NCBI GenBank assembly: GCA_964016875.1
Contig: OZ024724.1
Location: 14,674,501 to 14,738,500, forward strand
Source: Fallopia convolvulus
Lineage: Eukaryota; Streptophyta; Magnoliopsida; Caryophyllales; Polygonaceae
Reading direction: 5' to 3'
Length of the DNA stretch: 64,000 nt
This document shows positions 1 through 11,756 of this stretch, piece after piece (the first letter of the stretch is position 1; the number at the start of each line of letters is the position of its first letter). The notes under the pieces were generated by a model. It ran no database searches. It saw only the letters and a list, made by a program, of their open reading frames with translations, and had not been told where the DNA came from. Position numbers and translations under genes: made by a program.

Positions 1-88
1 CTCTCCCACTTGCCTTCTTTCTATTAGTGCCGTAAGATGAGGGGTTTCCCTTTGGTTTGCGGATTTTGCTAACTTTGCCGTAGGGGGA

Positions 89-1342
89 GTGATCCCACCA
101 AATTTGTCTTATCAAGCTAGGAAGAAATTCTTACATGATGTTAGACAATATTTTTGGGATGATCCATATCTCTACAAGGAAGGGCGTGATCAAATCTATA
201 GACGGTGTGTGTCAAGTGAAGAGGTTGAGAGCATAATTCAACATTGCCATTCCTTGCTTACGGGGGGTCACGCTAAGAGTTCCAAAACCACTTCAAAAAT
301 TCTTCAATGTGGTTATTATTGGCCCACCATGTTCAAGGATGTGCATGATTATGTGAGGAAGTGTGAGGAGTGCCAAAGAGAGGGGAACCTATCAAGGAGG
401 AATGAGACTCCTCAAACCGACATTTTAGAAGTTGAGTTATTTGATGTATGGGGTATCGATTTCATGGGACCATTTCCCACATCGGGGCCTTACAAGTACA
501 TCTTGGTAGCCGTGGACTATGTCTCAAAATGGGTAGAGGCCATACCAACAAGAACCAATGATGCTAGGGTGGTGATGAAGTTCTTGAAAAGCAACATTTT
601 TGCAAGGTTTGGTGTGCCTAGGGTTCTCATAAGTGATGGCGGACCTCATTTCATTGAGAGGTGCTTCGAGAATGTGTTGATCAAGTATGGGGTGTCTCAT
701 CGAGTTGCCACTCCTTATCATCCTCAAACAAGCGGGCAAGTCGAGGTGTCAAACCGTCAAATCAAGGCCATCTTGGAGAAGACCGTATCTCGATCAAGGA
801 AAGATTGGGCCTCTAAGCTCGATGATGCACTTTGGGCTTATAGAACCGCCTTCAAGACACCTTTGGGAACTACACCCTTCAATCTAGTGTATGGCAAGGC
901 ATGCCATCTTCCGGTAGAGCTTGAGCACAAGGCAAAATGGGCTCTCAAGGACATGAATTGGGATATCAACTTGGCCGATGAGAAAATGTTTCTAGAGCTT
1001 CATGAGTTGGGAGAATTGAGGTTGAAAGCCTATGAGAACTCCAAGTTGTACAAGGAGAAGACCAAGAGGTGGCATGATAGGAAGCTAATCCCAAAAACCT
1101 ATCAAACCGGTGACAAGGTTCTTCTTTTCAATTCAAGGCTTAAACTTTTCCCGGGGAAGTTAAGGACTAGGTGGAGCGGACCATTTGTGGTCCACCGTAT
1201 CTATGTTGATGGTGCGGTGGACTTGGTTGACGAACGAGGACATATTTTCAAAGTGAATGGTCATCGAGTGAAGAAGTTCTATGACAAGGCCGGTCCAAGC
1301 GAAGAAGTTAGAGCTTCATGGGCTCTCGTCCTCGCCAATTGA
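89..1342 (+). CDS. Athila-type Ty3 retrotransposon pol, integrase part (partial, 5' end outside window)
   Basis: This is the C-terminal part of a Ty3/gypsy polyprotein and would insert element cDNA into the chromosome. In order it shows the H2C2 zinc-binding region (HCH near residue 55 and CEEC near 92), then the integrase catalytic core with WGIDFMGPFP, ISDGGPHF and the HPQTSGQVEVSNR segment carrying the catalytic Glu. The tail has YGKACHLPVELEHKAKWA and NGHRVKKF, which are typical of the Athila lineage. The frame is also open upstream of the first Met to at least base 50 (FADFANFAVGGV), so the true protein starts outside the window. No stop or frameshift is seen over 417 codons, so this part could be young. 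There is no chromodomain, as expected for Athila. Confidence 0.93.
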   Translation: MIPPNLSYQARKKFLHDVRQYFWDDPYLYKEGRDQIYRRCVSSEEVESIIQHCHSLLTGGHAKSSKTTSKILQCGYYWPTMFKDVHDYVRKCEECQREGNLSRRNETPQTDILEVELFDVWGIDFMGPFPTSGPYKYILVAVDYVSKWVEAIPTRTNDARVVMKFLKSNIFARFGVPRVLISDGGPHFIERCFENVLIKYGVSHRVATPYHPQTSGQVEVSNRQIKAILEKTVSRSRKDWASKLDDALWAYRTAFKTPLGTTPFNLVYGKACHLPVELEHKAKWALKDMNWDINLADEKMFLELHELGELRLKAYENSKLYKEKTKRWHDRKLIPKTYQTGDKVLLFNSRLKLFPGKLRTRWSGPFVVHRIYVDGAVDLVDERGHIFKVNGHRVKKFYDKAGPSEEVRASWALVLAN

Positions 1343-3096
1343 TCCTAGACATGCCATTGAAGAATAAAGAAATTGTGAGCTTTTCATACTCTTCTCTCTT
1401 GCTTTTAAGTTTTGGTTTCCTTGTTTGATGGGGACATCAAAATTTTAAGTATGGGGTGGGGGTAAGTGTGTTCATGATTTCACTTGCTTATGTGTGTTTG
1501 TTATTTTGAGGATATTTAGTTTGGTTTCTAGTTTGTATTTGGGATGTTTGTTTCTTGGTTTGTGGTTTAATGAACGACATGGATGATTGATTTGGTTTTG
1601 AATGGATGAGTCTTTGTTTTTGGTTTTAGAGAAAATTTTGCAAAAATCCATAAAAATTTGAAAAAAATCGTGTGGAAAACAACAAAAAGATTTTGTGTTT
1701 TGTGTTTTGGACTAGAAATTCCCATCTTAGATTGCCAAATAAAAGTTAATGATGATGTGAGCATAAAAATTCCTTTGCATATTTTTGGATGGTTTAGCCT
1801 CTAAAATGATGTTGCTTTTGATGTGATCATGATATCTTGCTTGTTTTATTGAACATGTGAGTTCTAGGATGAGTTCTTATGCAACTAAGTATGAGTGACC
1901 CTTGTGAGATTGATTTTTGGCCATTTTAGGGATGCTTGTTCATATTTGCATATCCCTCATGTTTCTTGTGTGATTAGCTCATTCATGCTTAGTAAAACTT
2001 GCTATTGCGGTGTTTATCTATTTTCCAAGACCGCCATGAGATTTGTCCTAGCATTGTCACATTGATTTTGAACTTTTTTCTTTTAGTCACATAAATGTTC
2101 CATATCCTACCATGAAGTTAATCCTTTGTTTGTAGCCCCGTTCTAGCCTAAGCCTTTGTTTGAAACTCCTCAAAAATATTATTCCTAGCCTTATATGACT
2201 TGACCCTTATGGGATTGGACTTTAGAAGAGAGGTTTGGATTGTATTTGAAGAGTTGAGATTCTCTTGGGTTTAAGGGCAAAGAATGGTGTTATGAATCAT
2301 GTGGGTAATGCATCTTTGTTGTATAAAAAGAAAACAAAGAAAGAAAGAAAGAAAGAAAGAAAGAAATTGTTGGAAATGTAAAGTGGAATGAAAGCAAAGA
2401 GCTTAAGTGAAGAAAAAGGGTCCGACCGAGTTACAAGCCACATAGGGCCCGATGTCATAAGAAAGTCGGTCCAATGGAGAAAGTGTGAAAAATCCATCAA
2501 AAAAAAGCCTAAAGAGCAAAGATGAAGTGGAATGTTAAGTGAAATTTTGGGTTGAAAGGAAAAATGTTAAGCCTTTTGGGATGAGTGTGAAATTGATTGT
2601 GGAAATTTGGTGAAGTTGGTGAGAGTTTAGGTTGTTCAATCCCCATTGTAAGCACCACAAGACCAAATAATTCCCACCTTGAGAAATACCAAAAGCCCCA
2701 TTACGACCCGGCCGAATGGAACCTCTTTGAGGACCTCCATTGAGCCAAGTTCGAAATTATTTGTGTACATTGTATTAGGCATCTCTAGGTGGAGGAATTG
2801 GTGATATTAGCTTCAATAGTAAAGTCCTTACTTGCATGATTTTTGAGCTTGAGTGTTCATTGCTAAACCCAAACACATGATGAGTGATACACATTCACAT
2901 ATCCCTAAAGTGAGGCTTAGTTGCATTGACTCTATTCTTTGGAACACTTAATCATGTGTGATGATGTAATCTTGCTTGAATATCAATCACTTGTGCTAAA
3001 ATGTGTTTTCATACGAGGCTTTACTTGAAGATTATGTTTCGGTCTTGCTTAAATTGTTATTGCTTGAGGACAAGCAAGTTTAAGTATGTGGTATTT
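1343..3096 (+). other. Athila 3' untranslated region with polypurine tract
   Basis: About 1.75 kb between the pol stop and the 3' LTR. No env-like ORF survives; only short ORFs occur. A (GAAA)n microsatellite lies near 2335-2365. Around 2420-2475 there are GGTCCGACCGAG and GGGCCCGA motifs that recur in other Athila-like pieces here. The stretch ends with GAGGACAAGCAAGTTTAAG and a purine-rich run just before TGATGTC, the usual Athila arrangement at the 3' LTR. Confidence 0.7.
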
Positions 3097-3212
3097 TGAT
3101 GTCTCTTTATTTGGTGGTGTTTTCATATGTGATTTCCTTTGTAAATATGTTTCTTTTTCCCCTTTTCTTGTGTGTTTTGTTCCTTTTTAGCTTAGTTCCC
3201 GTATTTCTATGA
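3097..3212 (+). mobile_element. Athila LTR 5' fragment
   Basis: The sequence starts TGATGTCTC directly after the polypurine tract and is nearly identical to 5122-5236, with a small indel near 3178. It breaks off at about 3212, where a reverse-strand Ty3 fragment begins. It is read as the start of the 3' LTR of the element whose integrase is at 89-1342. Confidence 0.75.
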
Positions 3213-4293
3213 TCTCTGTGTCATTACCAAGGAGGATGTTGGCCTGCTCAATCTTTCGGTGGCGACGGTTCTCGCGAGCCTGAAGCTTCGCGATGCAAAT
3301 CAGATGTTGGAGCCTTTCCGATGGCTCCCTTTCCATCTCCATGATCCATTCTCTTTGGTGGCTCTGAAGCAGGCCACGGTTCACCCTCCAACTTCTGGTG
3401 GGGACCACGCCGGATGGTGGGGGCGCGTTGCCCAAGGGTTGACGAGCCTGGCGGTTGGAAGATTCCCCCTCCATCCAAGTGGTGAACCCTTCCATCTGTA
3501 CCTCCCTAGGTGCCTGCCTTGCCCGCTCAAATAGAGAGGGGGGTCCATAGCGTCTCTCCTCGGAGTGATCGACATTCATGGATTGGAGTTGTCGTAAGAG
3601 CTCCTCGTCCTCGTGACACCAGAAATGTCTCATCGGCGGCATAGGCCCTTCGGGCTCAGACGCTCGTGGAGGCGAGACAACCTCCAATCTCGGCATGACT
3701 CTCGGGACTTCGATCACAGGGGGCATCGGGGCCGGAGGAACATATTCCCACTCGGGGCTCGCTGGTGGTGGTGGTGGTGGTGGTGTTTCTAGGTCGATTA
3801 CCACCCCGTCTTCGTCTTCTTCTTCCGACGCTTCGTTCATAGCGTCCCAATCTGCCTGTGCCTGCCACAATAGCTCTAACTCCTCATCATCAAACTCGTC
3901 CTCTTCCCCAAGCTCAAAATAATGTTCGGGTAATTCCCCATCTTGTTGGTACTCAGGCACCAATTCCTCATTCTCCTCGTCGGAGTAATCTTCGGGTTCA
4001 TAACCCGGTGCCATCTCCTCATCTTCCGAGGGGTAATCCTCGGGCTCGTACACGGGTGATGGGGGTAAATTGACGGGTGCTAGATCATCTTCCGGTAGCT
4101 CTATGGGTAGGTTGGGATCTTCCTCAAGATCTTCTTCCGACTCTTCTCACGGCTCTCCGATTTTGTCAATTTCCATATTGACCCCGAGGTGACCATACTC
4201 GTCAATATAGGGAAAGTACGGGTTCGGGGTTTACATCCCGAAGTTGGCTCCATCAATATGGTTTTCAAGGTGGTTGTGGTTCGGGCTAGCCAT
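3187..4293 (-). pseudogene. acidic/proline-rich upstream ORF of a Tekay-like Ty3 element (broken)
   Basis: The reverse-strand reading begins at ATG 4293 (MASPNHNH), has two early stops, and is then open from about 4140 to 3187. It is extremely acidic with repeated EPEDYxSxDEE blocks, a polyproline run, then VxxPPRASEPEGPMP, and a basic helical end (LQARENRRHRKIEQANILL). It lies between a primer binding site (about 4911) and where gag should be, and it matches the forward copy at 51914-53817 in order and motif content. Function is unknown; it has no recognised domain. It is not a host gene, because PBS and LTR flank it. Confidence 0.65.
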
Positions 4294-5040
4294 GGTTTTT
4301 CTGAGGAAAGAAAGAAAAGAAAGGCGTTATTATAGAACCTCCTTAGTTTCTATGCAAGGAAGACGTAGTGAACGAAGTCAAAAAAAAAATCTTGAGAATT
4401 ACTAAATCAAAACTTTAGTTTATGCTTTTCATTTTCTTGGCCCTATTACGATGCTAAGGTTTTCTTCTTTTAACCTTGTGAATTTATGAAATGAGTTTTG
4501 TGATTACTAATCAAGTTTTCTCGTATAAGGGTATAAGCTTTTCTAAGGTGAAGGTATAAGGTTCTAGTTATAAGTTTCCTAAAGGAACACTTAGATTATC
4601 GATAAGAAAAGTTCATACCGCTTAAGTTTTTCAAAAGATAGAAAAAAAATTTTTTGAGAAAAAGTTCGTTAGTTCTAGAACTAAGTATTTGCCATTTAAG
4701 GTTTCTAATATTTTCGGGAATGATTTTTCTTAGCTAAGAATTTGAAATTGGAAGGTTACTATTCCTAAGTTTTCTTTTAAGAGAGTAAAGGAGAAGATCT
4801 TCTAAAATTTGAAGTCCTAAGTAGCGGAAGTAAAGGTTAAGGTTTTAAAAGTTCTCGGTTTTCAAAAATTCTCGGTTTTAAAACTTTTCAGTTTTAAAAC
4901 GAAAACGTTAGCTCTGATACCACAATTGTAACACCCCTATTTTACAACACTGGGTATTACCGCCAGTGACCTCAGACTTTACCGTCCAAAGCCACCCAAG
5001 GCTTTTAGAATGATATAGGACAATTAAATGCGGTTGGATT
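4294..5040 (-). mobile_element. leader, primer binding site and LTR end of the nested Ty3 element (reverse strand)
   Basis: Bases 4911-4922 read, on the reverse strand, TGGTATCAGAGC, the usual initiator-tRNA-Met primer binding site. At 4927 TGTAACACCCC is the reverse complement of an LTR 3' end. About 110 bp of LTR follow and are homologous to 51265-51376. The rest of the LTR is missing. 4294-4910 is AT-rich leader with no gene. Confidence 0.75.
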
Positions 5041-5121
5041 TATGGTTGCTTTTGCTTGAGGTTGCTCATATATGTGTGATGACGTTAGATTCACTTGTCT
5101 ATCTATTTCTACTTGTGTTAT

Positions 5122-6550
5122 TGATGTCTCTTTATTTGGTGGTGTTTTCATATGTGATTTCCTTTGTAAATATGTTTCTTTTTCCCCTTTTCTTGTGTGT
5201 TTGTTCCTTTTTAGCTTAGTTCCCGTATTTCTATGAGATTCGGAAACTACGCGCGTTTTATGTGTTTTGTAGGTAATTTGGCATGGATCAAGGATCGATT
5301 TGAAGGAGGGTCGAGACATGGAGCAAGGCCCGAGCAAAGGAGGAAAGAGAGGAGCAAGCCATGAAGAAGAACAAGAGGAAAGCCAACAAGAAGAAGGTGG
5401 AACGAGGTTCGGACCGAGTAGCAACCACACCGGGCCCGACTTGGAATTTTCAACCTCGGACCGACATGCACAGTAACTCGGGCCCGAGGTCCTCCGTGTC
5501 GGTCCGAGTCGGTCACTGGACTACTTGGGCTCCAAGGCACGAATTTTGTAGACTTCCACTTTTGCCCCTCATCTAATCTATAAAAGACCCTCTTGTCTTC
5601 TAATTTAGGGGTTCCAAAGGGGGGTTCTCTCACACAAGGAAGAGGTTCCCACACTTGGCAAGGAACCAACCCTCAAGAGGATACTTGGAGAGCAAGGAGA
5701 AAGGAGAGGAGAAGGAGAAGAGAGAGAGAATCAGCCAAGGGAGAGGAAGATTGATAGGTTTGGTTGATAGATTAGCTTTGCTTTGTTTTGATCTTGTGGA
5801 TTTGGAAACCCTTGATTGGAATTTGTGGATTGCTTTTGATTTGAATGAAACTTTGCTTTGTTTTGAGATTGATGATGTTGATTGCTTTCCCTTTTGATTT
5901 GTTTGCTTTCTTTGTTTGCCATATGGAGTAGATCTCCTTGATCTTGGTTTATGGGGGAAAACCCTAGTTAGGTTTGGGCTAGAAACCCCAATTCCATAGC
6001 CTTGAGTGTTTGATCTAAGGAACCCACTCTACATAGAGCTACAATTCCTTGCGAAAGTTGAGAATCAAGGCTTGAGATTGGCAAAGTAGCGAGAGTGAAC
6101 ATGTGTCAATCTCAAGACCTTGCTTCGAAGGGGATTTCCCCAATGATCGATGTGTAGGAGTGGTTGGAACGAGGGAGAAAGCACTCGATCCTAGTCCGGT
6201 CATCACTCATTGCTTGAATTGGGGTGGAAAAGCCTTAATCTACTAGATAAGGAACCCAAAAGCCCAAGATCTACTTTCAATCTTTGAAGTTCGACAAACC
6301 CAGATACCTCGGGCCCGACTTGACCTACGTCGGTCCCGACTTCCTCTTGTCGCCAACATCGGGCCCGACGTGACCTCTGTGTCGGTCCCGATTGTTCTCT
6401 TTGTTTTCCTTTGTTTTACATTTGCCTTTCCAGCTTTCTAGTGTCTAGGCACATCAATCGAGTAGACTTCCCGAGTGTTCGACACCCACCACGTGCTACA
6501 ACGGGGTCGGGTTATAAATTGTATCTCTAGACCCTCGCATTTGTGAGCGA
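5122..6550 (+). mobile_element. second Athila LTR (about 1.4 kb)
   Basis: Begins TGATGTCTC like 3097 and continues past the breakpoint of the first copy. It ends near a GAGCGATCA motif at about 6550 that resembles Athila LTR ends. It contains repeated GGGCCCGA and CGGTCCGA motifs at 5405-5515 and 6297-6392. ORFs inside are LTR readings and not genes. No primer binding site follows; instead the 3' leader of another Athila copy begins. Confidence 0.6.
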
Positions 6551-7958
6551 TCAGTTATGATGTTGCTTTTTGATGAAGGCATTGACTTGATATATGTGTT
6601 GATGGTTTTGGTTCTTGTCTTGTTTATTGCTTGAGGACAAGCAAGTCTAAGTATGGGGTATTTTGATGTCCGCCTTTTTAGTCGTGTTTTTAGGGTGTGT
6701 TTTTAGTGTGTTTGAGTCTTTTTCTTTAGTTTTGTGTTTTGTTTTGAGTCGTTTGTGTAGGTTTTCGTATTTTCATGAGATATGGAGTCTACATAAGCTT
6801 TGGTGGTGTTTTGTAGGTTTTTAGAAGCTTTTTGGAGCAATTTTAAGGAAAAGAGCAAAACCGAGGAGAAGCACTTAAGGAAAAGCTCAAGAAATGAAGT
6901 TAATGAAGTCATTGAAGATCAATTTTGAGCTTGGAAAGAGATAGAGAATTTCGTTACAAGAACATAGGAAAAAGAATCGAGTCAAACGGAGTTATAACGA
7001 ATCCTCTACGCAAGTTTTACTCAAGACGGCTTTTAGTGCAGAACATGGTCGGTGACGACCCACTTTGGGTCGGTACCGAGCCACCCCGAGAGTAGCGGAG
7101 ATCCGAGTCGGTGCACTTATTGGGCTTTTATCCTATTTCCTTTTATGTTATTAGATAGATAGAAGGGATATATTTTATTAAAAGATTTATTTCCTTATAG
7201 ATAGATTTAAGATAGATTAGTTTCTCTATAAATACTCTTGTCTACCCTTTAATTTTCTACACTCAATCAATTGCCTTGGAGGGCAAGTAAGGGAGGAGGA
7301 GAGAAGAGAGGGGCGAGAGGGAAGAGGCAAGTAGGGTTTGTGGAGAAGAACTAAGTTTGTTTGGATTAAAGTTGTAAGCTTTTTATTTAATTTAATTTAG
7401 ATGTTTTCAATTATGCTTTGTGAGTAGTCTTCCTCTCTAAGGTTGGGGTTAAACCCAACAATGGTTGTGCATGCTTGTTTATGATCATGTTTTGATTGTT
7501 TTTTATTGCATTAATCTTCTCTCTTGTTCTTAACTCCTTGAAAAGAAAGTGGATAGGAATTTCTCATTCATAGTTGAAGCGCAAGCGGAAACTTTGAATT
7601 AGAAAAGTCAATTTAGGGTTTTGAAGCGAAAGCGAATCAATCCTAGTTGAAGTAGAAGAGATTAGATAGTAAGTTTATTAATTTAGCGAAAGTTGATTGA
7701 TTTACTTGCTCTAGTTAACGAAAGTTGACGCCTTTATGTGATAAAAGCATGATCTTTATGTTTCATAGCGTTGGCATTGCATGATTATTGTTGTGGTGAT
7801 ACCTTTACCTTAGAATTCTCCTTTCTCTTACTTAAATTCCTAGATTTAATTGATTGCTTGTGTAAGAAGTAACAAAACTTGATACTGACTATCTTCCGTG
7901 GACGAACCTGACCTCCCTGTACTCAACGGGGTCTTGATTATAAATTTATTTGTTGTCA
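6551..7958 (+). mobile_element. third Athila copy: 3' UTR end, polypurine tract and LTR (6664-7958)
   Basis: GAGGACAAGCAAGTCTAAG and a purine run precede TGATGTCC at 6664, the same arrangement as at 3060-3097 but with a diverged LTR sequence. The LTR runs about 1295 bp to TTGTTGTCA at 7958 and carries a TATA-like CTATAAATA near 7225. The 7959-8214 stretch that follows shows no coding potential. Confidence 0.65.
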
Positions 7959-8214
7959 AGAAACCCTTTCAACAAATAGCATCCACTGTTGCAATACAAA
8001 AGTGCCTTAAGGGCTACACTAATATGATTACGAAGATTAAACGTGGATAGTAAGGAGGATCCAACTATTTCCTTTGAACATCTAAAGCAAAAGGTTTGTC
8101 ACTGGGGTGCATCTCATAGAACTATTTATCTTGACGCTGGGATGTTTTCGACCTCTTTCCTTCATCCAGATCTGTAGACTGCACAGAAGCAGTACCCGTC
8201 ATCCCGCTGGAAAG

Positions 8215-9330
8215 CTAAGGGTATTGGGACATTGTGTCGGAGCGAGTTGGTCTTGACTTATTTGCTGGTTGCCTACGAAATTGGCGGAGATGTCCATCTC
8301 TCCCACAGTTGAAACACTTACTAAGATTCCTGGTACAGTTTCGGTTGATATGTCCCGGTTCTTCGCAGCTGTTACAGACTATAGAGCTCTTCTTGGTTTC
8401 CGGGCCTTGGAATGGTTTAGACTTAGTTGGCTCGGACTCAGTTTTGCTCTTCTTTGGCCAGCCTGAACTTTGTGGAGATTCTGCCCTCTTAAATTTGCCA
8501 TTCTCCTTGTTATGAGTTTGTCTCCAATCTTCTACCCTTGGTGCGGGTTCCTCGAGCAAGGATTTTACCATGTGGGCCGCATCCACATATTCTCCCAACG
8601 TTGTGCACTTGCGATTACTCATCAGAGCTTTTATTTCTAGGCTCTGTAATTCATGGAACCGTTGAATTCTCTCTGCCTTAGTGGGGTATTTCTTTGTGGC
8701 ACCTTCCATTTGGGATTTAAGCTTCGTGGCCTCGGGTATGCTTGGTCCACCAATCTTTTGGTGAGGAACCGGATAGAGCTTCTCTTTTTCCCAAGTTGTC
8801 CAGAAGTGATACAACATTTTCGCTTTGAACATTGCCCAATTCAAACTTGGTTGTTCCGACAAGTTTGAACGTTCCACCATTCTCGTGCTCCTCCCCTTAG
8901 CTGAAGGGAGGCAAGGTGCACCTTTTCCACTTGTTTGCACTCAAGCGTGCTTAGGAGGCATTCCATTTGTGAGAACCATCTTACTATCTCGTTTGTTTCT
9001 CTCGTACCGTCATAAAGGTCTGGCTTTAATGAGGAAAAAGTTCTCAGGTTCTTGTCACACTCTGAGCAAATCATTAATGAAGAAATCTGAACGATATTAT
9101 CCTTTGTGTTGCTGGTTTGACCTTCTCCCACTATCTTCTTCACGTCGGACAATGTAGTTGGAAAAATCTCATGACTGAATTGTTCCATGTGGACTCTTGC
9201 AGCTTCGATCCTTAAAGGACCACTTTCCACCGTCCTTGGTGGGCACGGAACTTGTTGATGTGGGTCCTCTTGATTTTGACTAGGGTGCTTAGACCCTCGA
9301 TCATTTTCCTGAGGCGGTTGAAGAGCGTCA
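8215..9330 (-). pseudogene. Ty3/gypsy gag fragment with two zinc knuckles
   Basis: Reading from 9330 down, a Gag-type capsid region (LASLQLRGGAREWWN) is followed, after a frame change at about 8850-8940, by LKSQMEGATKKYPTKAERI and LGEYVDAAHMV. Two CCHC zinc knuckles, CNSCEEPGHINRNC and CFNCGRDGHLRQF, complete it (the second lacks its last Cys). Gag packages element RNA. Protease and reverse transcriptase do not follow. The upstream end abuts the MULE at about 9330, so this fragment marks where the MULE lost its left end. Confidence 0.85.
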
Positions 9331-9340
9331 CAACCATATT

Positions 9341-11717
9341 ATGTTTGAAGATGGACAAAAACACTTTGCAAAGAGCAATAGGAAACTAACCTCCTTCCAT
9401 GAAGATTTCATCATGAATTGCATACGAGCAAACATTGGTACAAGCAAGTCATACCAAGTCTACAAGGAGTTTGTTGGTTCTTATGCAAGAATTGGTGCAA
9501 CTATAATTGATTTCAAGAATTTTAAAAGAGATATGAACTCCTTCATGATTGGATGTGATGCTCAAATGGTTATTGACAACTTGTTCAAGAAAAAAGAAAG
9601 ATGTGACGCGTTTTTCTTTGAATATGATGTTGATGAACAACATCAATTAACCAAATTATTCTGGTGTGATCCTATTGCAAGGAAGAACTTCTCATATTTT
9701 GGAGATGTTGTCTCGGCTGATGCAACATACAAATCAAACAGGTATGAAAAAAAGGTTTAAATTTGATGAACAAATCGTATTTATTGATGAACAAATCGTA
9801 TGTATTGATGAACATACGTGTATTGATGAACAAATCGTATGTATTGATGAACAAATTTATCATAATTTTTGCTAGTTTCTGATGAACAATTGCTTCTTTG
9901 TGATGCACACATGCTAGTTTCTGATGAACAAAATGATAGTTTTTGATGAACAAATGCTAGTTCCTGATGAACAAATGCTAGTTTCTTATGCACAAATGCT
10001 AGTTTCTTATGAACAAATATTAGTTTGTGATGAACAAATGCTAGTTTGTGATGAACAATTGCTAGTTTCTTATTAACAAAGCATACTACTGATGAACAAA
10101 TGATAGTTTTTGATGAACAAATGCTAGTTCCTGATGAACAAATGCTAGTTTCTTATGCACAAATGCTAGTTTCTTATGAACAAATATTAGTTTGTGATGA
10201 ACAAATGCTAGTTTGTGATGAACAATTGCTAGTTTCTTATGAACAAAGCGTACATACTGATGAACAAAATCACATATATTGATGAACAAATTTAATTCTT
10301 TGCCTTCAGGTATGAAATGGTGTTTATACCATTCACGGGGGTTGACAACAACAAGAAGAGCATTACTTTTGCCTTTGGGTTGCTTCTAAAAGAAGATATC
10401 GAATCTTATGTCTGGCTATTCCAAAAATTCAAAGATGCAATGAGGGGCCATGAACCATTTGTCATTCTCACTGATCAAGATCCTGCAGTAAGAGTGGCAA
10501 TTGAAAAAGTTTTTGAAAAGGCTATGCATCGTTTCTGCATGTGGTATATCATGTTCAAGGTACCGTCAAAGGTTACAAATGATGTGTATAACAACGATCA
10601 ATTCAGAAGCAAGTTCACCAAGCTTGTTTGGAGCAATGAAATTAGCCGGTCAGATTTTGAAGAGATTTGGCATTCCATTATTGCTGAATTTGGACTTGAC
10701 TCAAACACTTGGTTGCCGCTGATGTTTGAGCTACGTTACTTATGGATCCCTGCGTACTTCAATGATGTAAACATGGGTGGACTTCTTAGAACAACTTCAA
10801 GGTCTGAGAGCCAGAACTTCTTCTTCTCGCATTTCATTGGATCCACATCTTCTCTAGTTATCTTCATGATGTAGTTTGAGAGTGCAATTGATTCCCAAAG
10901 GCACAATAAGGAGAGGTTAGACTTTGAAACGTCAACAAGCTCCCCCACTCTAATGACACCGTTGGATATAGAGAAACATTGTGCATCTGTTTACACCATA
11001 AATGTATTCTATGACGTCCAGACAGAAATTGTTGCTTCTGTATTTGAATGTGGTCTAAGCAATTTGTTCAAGGAAGACGACATTCACGAGTATCACATTA
11101 ACGGGCAGTTTGGAAAGGCGCATGTTGTGAAACATAAGCTTCAAAACGAAGAGTTCGTTTGCTCGTGCAATAAGTTCATCAATATCGGGATTCCATGCTG
11201 CCATATGTTTTTCGTATTCAAAAACATTGGGTTGAGAAAGGTGTCAGCTAAATACATCAAGAATAGATGGACGAAGACATCAAATCTGACTCCTACTTTT
11301 GAGATAGATGGTTCAACACTTGAACAATGTGACGTGATGAATGACAAGAAGCTGTTGATTGCTGATTTATTGGGCGAGGTACATTCTTGCATTAATGTCA
11401 TAGGGGACAACACCGAACAGCTCAAAGAGCTGATATGTTTCTTGAAGGAAAAAAAGGAAACATATCTGAGCTTATTGGGAGGAGAATCATCTACATCAAC
11501 AAGGCAGAGTTCAATCCAAACATTCTTGGGAAGCAGACCGAGTGTTATTGAGGTACACCCTCCTGAACGAGCAATGACAAAAGGCAGGAAGAAATTAGGG
11601 CGTATTATGGGAGGTAAAGAGAAGGCAATGAAAAAAGCAAACAAAGAGCAAAGGACTTGTGCAAAATGCAAGAAGCTTGGACACAACAGCAGGACATGCA
11701 CCTATGTTCCCAACTAG
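9341..11717 (+). pseudogene. FAR1/MULE transposase, two exons, one premature stop
   Basis: DDE transposase of the Mutator-like class. Exon 1 is 9341-9741 (or begins further left), the intron is 9742-10309 and exon 2 is 10310-11717. The splice CAG|GTATG ... TTCAG|G restores SNRYEMVFIPF. Catalytic residues are visible: Asp in SADATYKSN, Asp in ILTDQDPAV and Glu in TTSRSESQNFFF. A SWIM zinc finger (CSCNKFINIGIPCCHM) and a terminal CCHC-like knuckle (CAKCKKLGHNSRTC) follow. One in-frame TAG at 10872-10874 interrupts an otherwise continuous frame, most simply a CAG-to-TAG change (FMM*FESAIDSQRH). The N-terminal FAR1 DNA-binding domain is missing because the element is truncated at about 9330. Confidence 0.9.
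9742..10309 (+). repeat. 21-bp repeat array A1 filling the transposase intron
   Basis: The 568-bp intron consists mostly of roughly two dozen degenerate copies of a 21-bp unit (core GATGAACAAATGCTAG, then TTTCT or TTTGT). A higher-order repeat of eight units is visible: the block starting at 9922 recurs at 10090, 168 bp later, with few changes. The donor side (9739-9749) and acceptor side (10307-10317) share the 11 bases CAGGTATGAAA. Confidence 0.9.
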
Positions 11718-11756
11718 ATCTCTCATTAATCGTTGATTCCTGATACATAATTTTTG

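Noticed and set aside
3248..4073. GC-rich forward and reverse ORFs in other frames
   Set aside because: They are shadows of the acidic upstream ORF of the nested Ty3 element.
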